In this document: one piece after another, positions 55,877 through 64,000 of the stretch
Layout of the letters: the number at the start of each line of letters is the position of its first letter
Position numbering within the stretch: the first letter of the stretch is position 1
DNA from: Neorhizobium lilium
GTDB lineage: Bacteria > Pseudomonadota > Alphaproteobacteria > Rhizobiales > Rhizobiaceae
DNA length: 64,000 nt
Direction: 5' to 3'
Assembly (NCBI RefSeq): GCF_004053875.1
Contig: NZ_SBIP01000004.1
Span: 124,001 to 188,000, forward strand
Made by a program: the position numbers and the translations under genes
Notes under the pieces: model-generated
Databases searched by the model: none
Seen by the model: the letters and a program-made list of their open reading frames with translations, nothing else
Told to the model about the DNA's origin: nothing

Positions 55877-56857
55877 TCAGCTCTGTTTGGGACGCCAGAC
55901 GATGTCAGCGATGGTGAGCTTCTTCGGGATGATCTTCAGGTCATAGAATTCGTCGGCCAGCGCCTGCTGGTAGGCGACCGCCTCATCCGGCAAGGTCGAT
56001 ACGGCCCCTAGATCCGCATTGTTGCGGGCCAGCGTCTTGCGCGTGATCTCTTCCGGCACGCCCGTGATCGAGGAGATGTCCTTGGCTGTCTGGCCGAGAT
56101 TTGCCTGCGCCGCGGTGCCGACCTTCTTCAGTTCGTCGATGATCTCGACGATCACATCGCCATTCTTGGCCGTGAAGTCGCCATTGGCGAGGAAGTAACT
56201 CCAGGCCGGCACGATGCCATCGGCGGTGATGAGGACGCGTGTCTGGGGATCGTTCTCGGCAATCGCGGTATAGGGATCCCAGATCGACCAGGCATCGATC
56301 GAGCCGTTCTTGAAAGCGGCCGCGGCATCCGGCGGGGCGAGATCGATCTGCGTGACATCCTCGGGCTTGAGGCCGCCCTTGCGCAGGATCTTGACCGCCA
56401 CGTTATGGGCGCTGGAGCCGCGCTTGAAGGCCAATTTCTTGCCCTTGAGATCAGCGATCTCCTTGATGGGCGAATCCTTGTGGACTAGGATGGCGGAACC
56501 CGCAGAACTGCCGCGATAGGTGCCGACATAGAGCAGGTTGCCGCGCGCGGCCTGGGCAAACAGCGGCGGAACATCGCCGGTCGGGCCGAAGTCGAGAGCG
56601 CCTGCGCCAAGCGCTTCGAGAAGCGGCGGACCGGAGGTGAATTCAGACCAGCTGACCTTGATGCCGCGATCGGCAAAACGTTTCTCCAGCGAGCCCTGGC
56701 TCTTCGCGAGCGCCAGCACGCCATTCTTCTGCCAGCCGATACGCAACTCACCCGATGCCGCCCTGGCCTTGCCCGTGCCCGTGCCCGGCAGAAACGCAGC
56801 GGTCGCAGCTGCCCCGATCAACCCCAGTGTCTGTCTGCGCGTCGCCATGTCCGTCAC
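55877..56857 (-). CDS. ssuA: Alkanesulfonate-binding periplasmic protein
   Basis: 326 residues, NMT1/SsuA-like fold. The signal peptide contains TRRQTLGLIG, compatible with Tat export. Mature features are LRIGWQKNGVLALAKSQGSL, FGPTGDVPPLFAQA, LVHKDSPIKEIADLKGKK and DAWSIWDPYTA. It may bind aliphatic sulfonates. First gene of the operon; a second possible start lies three codons downstream. Confidence 0.9.
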   Translation of the reverse strand: MTDMATRRQTLGLIGAAATAAFLPGTGTGKARAASGELRIGWQKNGVLALAKSQGSLEKRFADRGIKVSWSEFTSGPPLLEALGAGALDFGPTGDVPPLFAQAARGNLLYVGTYRGSSAGSAILVHKDSPIKEIADLKGKKLAFKRGSSAHNVAVKILRKGGLKPEDVTQIDLAPPDAAAAFKNGSIDAWSIWDPYTAIAENDPQTRVLITADGIVPAWSYFLANGDFTAKNGDVIVEIIDELKKVGTAAQANLGQTAKDISSITGVPEEITRKTLARNNADLGAVSTLPDEAVAYQQALADEFYDLKIIPKKLTIADIVWRPKQS

Positions 56858-57125
56858 CCTCTCCTAAGGTCGCGGCACCAGCTAGAATTCCAGCCGATCA
56901 CCGCATGACGGAATGCTTCCATAGTCTACGGGGCGAGTCGATATTGCCCTGTTTCAATCTCGGCAGCATCGGGAGCAAATTCATTCGCTGAACTCGATAT
57001 TGGAAACATATTCCTCTGAGCACGTTCAAACTGCCCGCCAAGAGCAACCGATTTTCGATTTCGGCGCCTTTCGCAAATGTCTGCTTTGTTCTACTTCTTT
57101 GCTCATCTGAATTCTGGAGGTCGGC

Positions 57126-57998
57126 ATGGCGAAAGTGGCATTCATCGGTCTGGGCGTAATGGGGTTTCCGATGGCGGGACATCTGAAGCTGAAGGGCGGC
57201 CACGACGTCACCGTCTATAACCGCACCTCCGCCAAGGCGTCGGACTGGGTCGAGAAGTTCGGCGGCCAGAAGGCGGACACGCCGGCCGAGGCTGCAAAGG
57301 ATGCGGAATTCGTCTTCACCTGCGTCGGCAATGACGAGGATCTTCGCTCAGTGACATTGAGCGAGACGGGCGTGCTGGCAGGCATGAAGCCCGGCGCTAT
57401 CGTGATCGACAACACGACCGCGAGTGCCGAAGTCGCCCGCGAACTGGAGGCGGCTGCCAGGCAGAAGAACATCGGATTCGTGGATGCACCCGTGTCGGGT
57501 GGCCAGGCCGGTGCCGAAAACGGCGTGCTGACCGTCATGTGCGGCGGCGACGAGGCGACCTTCGACAAGGCCAGGCCGGTGATCGAAGCCTATGCGCGCA
57601 TGGTCGGTCTGATGGGGCCGGCAGGCTCGGGTCAGCTGACCAAGATGATGAACCAGATCTGCATCGCCGGCGTCGTTCAGGGACTGGCGGAAGCCATCCA
57701 TTTCGGCAAGCAGGCCGGGCTCGATATCGAGAAGGTCATCGAAGTCATCTCCAAGGGCGCTGCCGGTTCATGGCAGATGGAGAACCGCTACAAGACGATG
57801 AATGCCGGCAAGTACGATTTCGGATTCGCGGTCGATTGGATGCGTAAGGATCTCGACATCGTGCTGACGGAAGCCCGCCGCAATGGTGCGGCGCTTCCGG
57901 TGACGGCACTGGTGGATCAGTTCTACGGCGACGTTCAGCAGATGGGCGGCAAGCGCTGGGACACATCCTCGCTGCTGGCCCGCCTCGACAGGAAGTAG
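57126..57998 (+). CDS. NAD(P)-dependent beta-hydroxyacid dehydrogenase (3-hydroxyisobutyrate dehydrogenase-like)
   Basis: 290 residues: Rossmann motif FIGLGVMGFPMAGHL, substrate loop DAPVSGGQAGAENGVL with the conserved SGG, and catalytic Lys in GQLTKMMNQ. Could be 3-hydroxyisobutyrate, tartronate-semialdehyde or sulfolactaldehyde reductase; the family cannot be told apart by eye. GGAGG lies before the start. Ends at a perfect hairpin shared with the Lrp gene. Confidence 0.88.
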   Translation: MAKVAFIGLGVMGFPMAGHLKLKGGHDVTVYNRTSAKASDWVEKFGGQKADTPAEAAKDAEFVFTCVGNDEDLRSVTLSETGVLAGMKPGAIVIDNTTASAEVARELEAAARQKNIGFVDAPVSGGQAGAENGVLTVMCGGDEATFDKARPVIEAYARMVGLMGPAGSGQLTKMMNQICIAGVVQGLAEAIHFGKQAGLDIEKVIEVISKGAAGSWQMENRYKTMNAGKYDFGFAVDWMRKDLDIVLTEARRNGAALPVTALVDQFYGDVQQMGGKRWDTSSLLARLDRK

Positions 57999-58005
57999 GC
58001 CGGGT

Positions 58006-58036
58006 GAGAGGCAGGAGCCGGGCGCTCCTGCCTCTC
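58006..58036. terminator. Hairpin between convergent dehydrogenase and Lrp genes
   Basis: Thirteen-base perfect stem GAGAGGCAGGAGC/GCTCCTGCCTCTC with a five-base loop. It sits in the 45-base gap between the two stops and is likely a bidirectional terminator, though T tracts are short. Confidence 0.65.
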
Positions 58037-58043
58037 TTGGAGA

Positions 58044-58532
58044 TCAGTCCTCGCCGGACTTCTGGTTGTCGATCATCATGTAGTCGAGCGGCAACTGCGT
58101 CGTGTACTTGATCTGCTCCATGGCAAAGACCGAGGAGACGTCGCGGATCTCGATCTTGGCGATCAGCCGCTTGTAGAACGCGTCATAGGCGCCGATATCG
58201 GGCACCACAACCCGCAGCAGGTAATCGACATCGCCGCTCATGCGGTAGAATTCCACCACTTCGGGAAACTCCACCACCACTTCCGAAAAGCGCTTCAGCC
58301 ATTCGATCGAGTGGCTGGCCGTGCGGATCGAGACGAAGACGGTGACCTTGGTGTTGACCTTGCCCGGATCGAGAAGTGCGACCCGGCGGCGGATCACGCC
58401 ATCCTCTTCCATCTTCTGGATGCGCCGCCAGCATGGCGTGGTCGACAGGCCGACTTTTTTCGCGAGATCCGCGACGGCGAGGGTGGAGTCCTCCTGGAGA
58501 ATACGCAGAATCTTGCGGTCAAGCCGGTCCAT
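58044..58532 (-). CDS. Lrp/AsnC family transcriptional regulator
   Basis: 162 residues. N-terminal helix-turn-helix (DRKILRILQEDSTLAVADLA, KVGLSTTPCWRRIQKMEEDG) and a C-terminal RAM ligand domain with GDVDYLLRVVVPDIGAYDAF. The residue pattern CWRRI matches Lrp proteins. Ligand and targets unknown; a divergent partner gene is not present. Confidence 0.92.
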   Translation of the reverse strand: MDRLDRKILRILQEDSTLAVADLAKKVGLSTTPCWRRIQKMEEDGVIRRRVALLDPGKVNTKVTVFVSIRTASHSIEWLKRFSEVVVEFPEVVEFYRMSGDVDYLLRVVVPDIGAYDAFYKRLIAKIEIRDVSSVFAMEQIKYTTQLPLDYMMIDNQKSGED

Positions 58533-58597
58533 TATGAGCCCTTTCGAAATGATTTTTCGTTATACACTGATTTGGCGGTCATAAAGCGAAATCTGTT

Positions 58598-59242
58598 TCA
58601 ACGGATATATCTATCCACATCCTGTCGCAGAACAGGCAGAAGCTCTGCCTCGAACCACGGATTTTTCTTCAACCAGCCGGAATTTCGCCAGCTCGGATGC
58701 GGAAGCGGCAGGATGCGCGGTCCCTGATTCGCAAAATAGTATTCCCGCCAGTTGGCCACCGTTTCCGTCATACTTTTCCTCGCTCGCGCACCGAGATGCC
58801 AGCCTTGAGCATATTGACCGACCGCCAGGACCAGCTCGATCTGCGGCATGACGTTCATTACGACTTCCCGCCAGTGCGGCGCACATTCCCGCCGCGGCGG
58901 CAGATCGCTGCCGTTTTCGTCATATCCCGGGAAGCAGAACCCCATCGGCACGATGGCAAAGCGATCCGGGTCGTAGAAGGTGTCGCGGCCGACGCCCAGC
59001 CAGTCGCGCAGCCGGTTTCCGGACGCGTCGTCGAAGGGCAGTCCACTCTCATGGACCCGCAGCCCCGGCGCCTGGCCGGCAATCAGGATCCGCGCCGTTT
59101 CCGAGATCACCACGACGGGCCGCGGCTCGTGGGGCAGCGGACCCTGCCCCGCCAAGTAAGGCCCGTCGCGACAGATGCGGCAGGTGGCGATCGCCGCCCG
59201 CAGCGCGTCCACACCGGAAACCGTAACACTCGCGCTGTTCAT
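58598..59242 (-). CDS. Uracil-DNA glycosylase family protein
   Basis: 214 residues. An N-terminal Cys-containing segment (CRICRDGPYLAGQGPLPHEP), active-site region ILIAGQAPGLRVHESGLPFD, DWLGVG and C-terminal LPLPHPSWRNSGW with HPS typical of UDG-like folds (COG1573). Only two of the four Fe-S cysteines of family 4/5 enzymes are obvious, so it is possibly a variant. Its start overlaps the stop of the thermonuclease gene (ATGA). Confidence 0.8.
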   Translation of the reverse strand: MNSASVTVSGVDALRAAIATCRICRDGPYLAGQGPLPHEPRPVVVISETARILIAGQAPGLRVHESGLPFDDASGNRLRDWLGVGRDTFYDPDRFAIVPMGFCFPGYDENGSDLPPRRECAPHWREVVMNVMPQIELVLAVGQYAQGWHLGARARKSMTETVANWREYYFANQGPRILPLPHPSWRNSGWLKKNPWFEAELLPVLRQDVDRYIR

Positions 59243-59811
59243 ATCGCGGTCCTGCCCAGCTTTTCCTTCAGCCAATCCCAAAATCCCTCAAGCGGATCCG
59301 CTTCTTTCGTTCTTGCGTGTTCGTCACGCCACTGGCGCGGCCGCTCGAACTCGCCAGCCCACAACCCTTGCCTGGCCTGCTGGGCCTCGGCCTCTTCATG
59401 TTCATAACCACCGGACGCCACCGCCAGTCCCTCTCGCACCATCCGGCCGTTGATGCTGTCTGCCCCGCGCCGACACTCGACCAGCAGCCGGTGGTAGCGG
59501 TCGCGCGCCCTGCCCCGGCATTCGACGTCGCCGGCTTCAACAAGCCGGATCAGCCCCATCCTTGCAGCAGAACCGCAGCGCCAGTCCCGGCCTTCGGCAT
59601 CCTTGCAGATCTGGTGAAGCTCAGGCGCGTCGATGCCGAGCAGGCGCAACCTCTCCCCGCCAGCGCTCAGCGTGTCGCCGTCAATCACATGGAAGGGACC
59701 TCTCATGTCGGTCTCCTTCCCAGTGTCGAGCCTCGCTGCAATCAGCAGCAGCACTCCGAGCAGGGCCGTGGCTAGCAGGAGGTCGCGGAGGATCGGCATT
59801 GTTCGGGTCAC
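59239..59811 (-). CDS. Thermonuclease (SNase-like) family protein
   Basis: 190 residues. One N-terminal hydrophobic helix (about 9-27) that may be a signal anchor, then the SNase OB-fold: VIDGDTLSAGGERLRLLGIDAPE with catalytic Asp, RDRYHRLLVEC (Arg) and MVREGLAVASGGYE. Extracytoplasmic localisation is likely. Cotranscribed with the downstream UDG-like gene. Confidence 0.88.
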   Translation of the reverse strand: MTRTMPILRDLLLATALLGVLLLIAARLDTGKETDMRGPFHVIDGDTLSAGGERLRLLGIDAPELHQICKDAEGRDWRCGSAARMGLIRLVEAGDVECRGRARDRYHRLLVECRRGADSINGRMVREGLAVASGGYEHEEAEAQQARQGLWAGEFERPRQWRDEHARTKEADPLEGFWDWLKEKLGRTAI

Positions 59812-59933
59812 AATCCCGCCCCAGTTGAAAACGGAAACTTCACAAGAATGGAAAACAAAACCTTTCCCGGCAGGATCTTCTTAAGGTTTGGAAACTAGTC
59901 TCACAAGCTTCACAGGTTATCAGTTTGCAAGCC

Positions 59934-61469
59934 ATGAGTAGCGGCGTCAGTACCTCGACCGACAAGAACATAGTTGATCGATCGCGCGGCCATCGCAACA
60001 AGGCTGTGTCGAAGGCGGTCCGCGCCACCCGTGAACGTCTGCAGTCCAGCGCCAATGGCAGCCATGTCTTCGACCGCGACATGCTGGGCATGCACATCAA
60101 CACCATTCTTCAAGGCGCGGCCATCATGCCGCTCATGGTTGCGCTGGTCACGGTCGTCGGCATTTACGTCAACCCGGATGCGCATCTGTTCGGCTGGGCG
60201 CTCATCATGCTCTGCCTGCACGCCGTCAACGTGTTCCTGGCGCGGCGGGCATCACGACAGGATATTTCTGCTGCCGGCATCGGCAAATGGCGGTGGCGGT
60301 TTCTTGCCGCGCAGGTTCTGACCGGCTGCGGCTGGGCGCTGTTTGCGCTCCAGAACTGCCCTACCTGCACCGGCGACAGTTTCTACTTCTACAAGGGCGC
60401 TGTTCTGCTGTTTGGCGTCTCGATCACGGCCATGGGCAGCTTCATGCTGCGGCAGGGCCTGCTATTCGGCTTCCTGCCGACGATCGGTGCGCTGCTCCTA
60501 ACGGCAATCCTCTCCCGGCACGTCCTCGATATCGGCCTCACCGCCATGTCGGCCACCGCGCTTGTTTTCTTTCACTATATCGCCGACCGGCTTTATCGCA
60601 CCAATCTGACGCTGATGTCCTACCAGTCGGAAAAGGACGATCTCATCGCCGAGCTCGAGGTCGCAAAATCCATGTCGGACGAGGCACGCCGGAGGGCGGA
60701 AGAGGCGAACCTCGCCAAATCACGCTTCCTCGCCTCGATGTCGCATGAGTTGAGGACGCCGCTCAACGCGATCCTCGGCTTTTCCGAAGTGATGAGTTCG
60801 GAGGTTCTGGGTCCCCTCGCCAACCCCACCTACCGCGAATATTCCGGCGATATCCATCGCTCCGGGCAGCACCTCCTCAACCTCATCAACGAGATCCTCG
60901 ATCTCTCCCGCATCGAGGCTGGCCGCTACGACCTCAGCGAGGAATCGCTATCGCTTCTGGAAGTGGCGGAAGATTGCATCGGCATGGTGCAGCTTCGAGC
61001 GCGCGGCAAGAACATCACCATCCAGTCGCAGTTCGAAACACAGTTGCCGCCCGTCTGGGCGGATGAGAAATCCATGCGCCAGGTGATGCTCAACCTGCTG
61101 TCGAACGCGGTGAAGTTCACCCCGCAGGGCGGCGAGATCACCGTCAAGGTCGGATGGACGGCGGGCGGCGGCCAGTATGTCGCGATCAAGGACGATGGTC
61201 CCGGCATTCCCGAAGACGAAATCCCTGTCGTCCTCTCCGCCTTCGGTCAGGGCTCGATTGCCATCAAGAGCGCGGAACAGGGCACGGGCCTCGGCCTGCC
61301 CATCGTTCAGGCCATTCTCGCCAAGCATGACGGACAGTTCATCCTGCGCTCGAAACTGCGCGAGGGCACGGAAGCCATTGCCATCCTCCCCTCCACGCGT
61401 GTGCTGCAAAGCGTTCCGGCGGTGGCCGAGGCTACCGCTATCGAACGACGCCGCCGCAGCTTTGCCTGA
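59934..61469 (+). CDS. Membrane sensor histidine kinase
   Basis: 511 residues. Five or six membrane helices lie in the first ~220 residues; then a coiled-coil linker, HisKA with FLASMSHELRTPLNAILGFS (phospho-His in SHELRTP), and a HATPase domain with NLLSNAVKFTPQGG (N box), DDGPGIPEDEI (G1) and GTGLGLPIVQ (G2). No receiver or PAS domain is obvious and no response regulator lies beside it. Start ATG at 59934; a TTG nine bases earlier is possible. Confidence 0.9.
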   Translation: MSSGVSTSTDKNIVDRSRGHRNKAVSKAVRATRERLQSSANGSHVFDRDMLGMHINTILQGAAIMPLMVALVTVVGIYVNPDAHLFGWALIMLCLHAVNVFLARRASRQDISAAGIGKWRWRFLAAQVLTGCGWALFALQNCPTCTGDSFYFYKGAVLLFGVSITAMGSFMLRQGLLFGFLPTIGALLLTAILSRHVLDIGLTAMSATALVFFHYIADRLYRTNLTLMSYQSEKDDLIAELEVAKSMSDEARRRAEEANLAKSRFLASMSHELRTPLNAILGFSEVMSSEVLGPLANPTYREYSGDIHRSGQHLLNLINEILDLSRIEAGRYDLSEESLSLLEVAEDCIGMVQLRARGKNITIQSQFETQLPPVWADEKSMRQVMLNLLSNAVKFTPQGGEITVKVGWTAGGGQYVAIKDDGPGIPEDEIPVVLSAFGQGSIAIKSAEQGTGLGLPIVQAILAKHDGQFILRSKLREGTEAIAILPSTRVLQSVPAVAEATAIERRRRSFA

Positions 61470-61518
61470 GGCCGACGAGGGCCTTTTCTGCGCCTGGTTT
61501 TCAGGGCATAATGTGGCC

Positions 61519-61749
61519 ATGACAAAGCTCCTCGACATTGCTATCGAAGCCGCCAAGGACCTTCCTGCCGAAATGCAGGACGAGATCGCGGGGATTCTGC
61601 TGAGGTTCATGGGCGAGGGTGAGGGTGAGATCTATCAGCTCACGCCGGAAGAAGAGGCCGATCTCGATGAGGCGCTTGCTGAAGCCGAGCGCGGTGAATT
61701 TGCCACGGATGAAGAAGTCCGCGCCATGTGGGCAAAGTACGGCCTGTGA
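61519..61749 (+). CDS. Antitoxin of a ParE/RelE-type toxin-antitoxin pair
   Basis: 76 residues, acidic. LLDIAIEAAKDLPAEMQDEI, IYQLTPEEEADLDEALAEA and EVRAMWAKYGL are typical of small alphaproteobacterial antitoxins that bind RelE/ParE toxins through a C-terminal helix. It contains no recognised DNA-binding domain. The toxin gene follows with overlapping stop/start. Confidence 0.85.
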   Translation: MTKLLDIAIEAAKDLPAEMQDEIAGILLRFMGEGEGEIYQLTPEEEADLDEALAEAERGEFATDEEVRAMWAKYGL

Positions 61750-62021
61750 AGCTGAGATATACGCCACGAGCCCTTCGCGAAGTGAAGCGTGCAATCTCCT
61801 ATATCGGTGAGCGTTCTCCTGAAGGTGCACGTAGTGTAGCGGAGCGACTTAACGGCATACTGATATTTTTGCAGGAACATCCCTTTGCCGGCACCAGCAA
61901 CAGTTACAAAGGCACAAGGCACTTCTTCATGAAACCGTATCCCTACGTCGTACATTATCAGGTCGTCGGGGCCGAGGTCGTTATTCTGCGATTTCGTCAC
62001 ACATCGAGAAAAGTTATTTGA
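61746..62021 (+). CDS. RelE/ParE family toxin
   Basis: 91 residues, basic. YTPRALREVKRAISYIGERS and FFMKPYPYVVHYQV with VVILRFRHTSRK at the end match the RelE/ParE fold. GTG start overlaps the antitoxin stop as GTGA; an ATG at 61728 in the same frame would add six residues. Whether it cuts mRNA or targets gyrase is unknown. Confidence 0.85.
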   Translation: MKLRYTPRALREVKRAISYIGERSPEGARSVAERLNGILIFLQEHPFAGTSNSYKGTRHFFMKPYPYVVHYQVVGAEVVILRFRHTSRKVI

Positions 62022-62027
62022 GGTAGC

Positions 62028-62420
62028 TCAGCCCCAAACTGTCCGCGCCACCACGTAAATGGCAAACATCCCGTTGGCGCCGAGCAGGCAGAAAACCGCG
62101 AATGAACCGAGATCCTTGGCATAGCGGCCGACGGTTGAGATTTCCGGCGAGATGCGGTCGACCAGTTCCTCGATCGCCGTATTGAGCGCCTCTACAGCAA
62201 ACAGCACAAGCATGAGAACCAGGAAGACGAGGTAATCGGCAGTCTGCGCGCCGATGGCGGTAAACAGGATAATCCCGGCGATGAAGGCGATCACCTCATG
62301 CCGAAACGCCTCCTCCCGCCACAGCCGTATCGACCCTTGAGCGGAATAACGCGCCGCGGCGACAATCCGACGGATGCCGCTCGCCTTCTGGAGATTATTG
62401 TCGAGCGGCGCCTTGTCCAT
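62028..62420 (-). CDS. dgkA: Diacylglycerol kinase
   Basis: 130 residues with three membrane helices. The catalytic motif EALNTAIEELVDR near residue 78 and KDLGSFAVF near 106 are those of DgkA. It recycles diacylglycerol to phosphatidic acid in the inner membrane. Four bases after cobT on the same strand, so probably transcribed with it. Confidence 0.93.
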   Translation of the reverse strand: MDKAPLDNNLQKASGIRRIVAAARYSAQGSIRLWREEAFRHEVIAFIAGIILFTAIGAQTADYLVFLVLMLVLFAVEALNTAIEELVDRISPEISTVGRYAKDLGSFAVFCLLGANGMFAIYVVARTVWG

Positions 62421-62423
62421 CGA

Positions 62424-63443
62424 CTAATGGCTCTTGTTGCTGACGCCGGCCTGTTCGAAGGTCGCCATGCCGGAATGGCAGGCGGCCGCCGCCTTGACGA
62501 TGCCGGCAGCGAGTGCCGCACCGGTTCCCTCTCCAAGCCGCATGCCGAGCGCCAGAAGCGGCGTCTTCCCAAGCATTTCGATGGCTCTCATATGTCCTGG
62601 CTCACCCGACACATGCCCGATCAGGCAGTGATCGAGCGCCGTCGGATTGGCGGCCTTGAGAATGGAGGCAGCCGCCGTCACCACATAGCCGTCGAGCAAC
62701 ACAGGGATCTTCTCCATCCGCGCCGCCAGGATGGCGCCGCAAATCGCGGCGATCTCGCGGCCGCCGAGACGGCGCAGGATCTCCAGCGGATCATGCAGAT
62801 GGTCGCGGTGGAATTCCACCGCCTGCTTCACCACCGCCACCTTGCGCGCCAGAAGTTCGCCATGCGAGCCGGTGCCGGGACCGACCCAGTCCTCGGCCTC
62901 GCCGCCGTAGAGCGCAAGGTTGATGGCGGCTGCGATTGTGGTGTTGCCGATCCCCATTTCGCCGATGCAGAGCAGGTCCGTGCCGCCGGCAATCGCTTCC
63001 ATGCCGAACGCCATGGTGGCGGCGCAGTCGCGCTCGGAAAGGGCTGCGTCCGTTGCGATGTCGCCGGTCGGATAATCCAGTGCGAGATCGAAAATCTTGA
63101 GGCCAAGATCATGAGTCACGCAGATCTGGTTGATGGCGGCACCGCCGGCCGCAAAGTTCTCGACCATCTGCTGCGTTACGGACGATGGAAACGGGGTGAT
63201 GCCGTGACGCGTGACGCCGTGATTGCCGGCAAAGATGGCAACCAGCGGCCGGGTGACGGCGGGCGGGCGCCCGGACCAGGCGGCAAGCCAGAAGGCGATC
63301 TCCTCCAGGCGTCCCAAGGCGCCGGGCGGTTTGGTCAACTGCGCATCGCGCTCGCGCGCCGCCACCAGGGCACGGCTGTCGGGACCCGGAAGGTTTTGCA
63401 GCAGGCTACGGAAATCGTCAAAAGGCAGGCCGCTCACGCTCAT
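62424..63443 (-). CDS. cobT: Nicotinate-nucleotide--dimethylbenzimidazole phosphoribosyltransferase
   Basis: Activates the lower ligand made by BluB into alpha-ribazole phosphate. 339 residues: GNHGVTRHGITPFPSSVT near 88, GMEAIAGGTDLLCIGEMGIG near 145, and catalytic Glu in GEGTGAALA near 312. Start MSVSGLPFDD fits family length. Divergent from cobS. No riboswitch is seen between them, unlike bluB. Confidence 0.94.
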   Translation of the reverse strand: MSVSGLPFDDFRSLLQNLPGPDSRALVAARERDAQLTKPPGALGRLEEIAFWLAAWSGRPPAVTRPLVAIFAGNHGVTRHGITPFPSSVTQQMVENFAAGGAAINQICVTHDLGLKIFDLALDYPTGDIATDAALSERDCAATMAFGMEAIAGGTDLLCIGEMGIGNTTIAAAINLALYGGEAEDWVGPGTGSHGELLARKVAVVKQAVEFHRDHLHDPLEILRRLGGREIAAICGAILAARMEKIPVLLDGYVVTAAASILKAANPTALDHCLIGHVSGEPGHMRAIEMLGKTPLLALGMRLGEGTGAALAAGIVKAAAACHSGMATFEQAGVSNKSH

Positions 63444-63537
63444 GCAGTTTCTCTCGATCTTGAAGCCGGCGCTTGTGTTTCCCGGCAAATCGCGCTTGTC
63501 TGCGCCATCTCATAGTCGGGGACGACGGGAGGGACAA

Positions 63538-64000
63538 CTGCCAAACGCGACCCAATTCATCGCCGACCTCGCCCGTTCGGTTGGCTTCCTCAGCCGTTTG
63601 CCCGTGCCGGACCGGTTTTTCAGCGGCCACGACGGAACGGTTTCGCGCGCCGTGCAGGCGTTTCCGGTCGCCGGGCTGGTGATCGCGGTCGTCCCGGCGC
63701 TCGTGCTTTTCCTGCTATCGCGCTCTCATGATCCGCTGCTGCCTGCAATCGTCGCACTCGGCCTGCAGAGCCTGCTTACCGGGGCACTGCATGAAGACGG
63801 GCTGGCGGATGCCGCCGACGGGCTTGGCGGAGGGCGCGACCGGGAGCACTCTCTTTCCATCATGAAGGATAGCCGCGTCGGCTCCTACGGGGTGATCGTG
63901 CTGATCCTGTCCTTCGGCCTTCGGGCATCGGCGCTGTCAGCGCTTGCCCAATATGATCCGGCGCTTGCATCTCTCGCTCTGCTCGCCGCTGCCGCTATCA
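63538..64000 (+). CDS. cobS: Adenosylcobinamide-GDP ribazoletransferase (partial, runs off the right edge)
   Basis: Joins alpha-ribazole to adenosylcobinamide-GDP in the membrane. About 154 N-terminal residues are visible: QFIADLARSVGFLSRLPVPD, membrane helices, and the metal site LHEDGLADAADGLGGGRDRE with SIMKDSRVGSYG. Family similarity begins right at PNATQFIADL, and the best ribosome site GGGAGG lies five bases before CTG at 63538; there is no ATG in frame nearby. TTG at 63496 is the alternative start. Confidence 0.88.
   Translation, partial: MPNATQFIADLARSVGFLSRLPVPDRFFSGHDGTVSRAVQAFPVAGLVIAVVPALVLFLLSRSHDPLLPAIVALGLQSLLTGALHEDGLADAADGLGGGRDREHSLSIMKDSRVGSYGVIVLILSFGLRASALSALAQYDPALASLALLAAAAI

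Noticed and set aside
63444..63537. Possible cobalamin riboswitch between cobT and cobS
   Set aside because: No B12-box sequence like that upstream of bluB is present on either strand.

Overview
The window looks like a chromosomal segment of an alphaproteobacterium in the Rhizobiaceae (Rhizobium/Agrobacterium/Sinorhizobium neighbourhood). The basis is high GC coding sequence, a Dme-type chimeric malic enzyme, BluB, a class II DAHP synthase, a MlaE permease with a fused STAS domain, DUF2865/DUF2059/DUF922 proteins, and a very large membrane-anchored coiled-coil protein of the kind annotated in rhizobia as kinesin-like or apolipoprotein-like. This is inference from protein families; no rRNA or tRNA gene was found to confirm it. 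Almost all of the DNA is coding.

Layout. 1-4.3 kb: tail of an unknown gene, folate operon folP-folB-folK (minus strand), a DUF922 secreted protein, a candidate structured small RNA, a 2Fe-2S ferredoxin and an Hpt protein. 4.3-10.8 kb: one 2142-residue coiled-coil membrane protein. 10.9-18 kb: a GNAT-like orphan, an Mla-type lipid transport operon (mlaE-mlaF-mlaD-lipoprotein), a dipeptide epimerase-like enzyme and an MFS transporter. 18-31 kb: LpxH-like phosphoesterase, dme, DUF2865 protein, bluB with a cobalamin riboswitch, TolB-like and GFA proteins, aroG, a Tad-like von Willebrand protein, gor, a DUF2059 protein, rpiA and gph. 31-38.6 kb: L,D-transpeptidase, fumC, a GGDEF protein, a PPOX-fold protein, DUF971 and moaA. 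38.7-46 kb: a chemoreceptor, EamA transporter-mobA-mobB, and a long OmpA-like protein. 46-52.9 kb: a polar amino acid ABC transporter without its ATPase, usg, a TPR methyltransferase, a small CopD-like membrane protein, a Kef-type antiporter and an XRE regulator. 52.9-57 kb: the alkanesulfonate operon ssuA-D-C-B. 57-64 kb: a beta-hydroxyacid dehydrogenase, Lrp/AsnC regulator, uracil-DNA glycosylase and nuclease pair, sensor kinase, ParE-type toxin-antitoxin pair, dgkA, cobT and the start of cobS.

Shared themes are folate and cobalamin synthesis (folKBP; bluB, cobT and cobS make and attach the lower ligand of B12), molybdenum cofactor synthesis (moaA, mobA, mobB), envelope maintenance (Mla system, L,D-transpeptidase, OmpA-like protein, LpxH-like enzyme, DgkA) and central carbon metabolism (dme, fumC, rpiA, gph).

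The most promising unexplained items are the giant coiled-coil protein with eleven exact 11-residue repeats, a multi-hairpin RNA candidate at 2890-3075 carrying an anti-Shine-Dalgarno loop, a hairpin that hides a ribosome binding site at 21395-21420, and a probable CTG start for cobS. I did not find a clear multi-gene defence or mobile system; the window is mostly core rhizobial genome.
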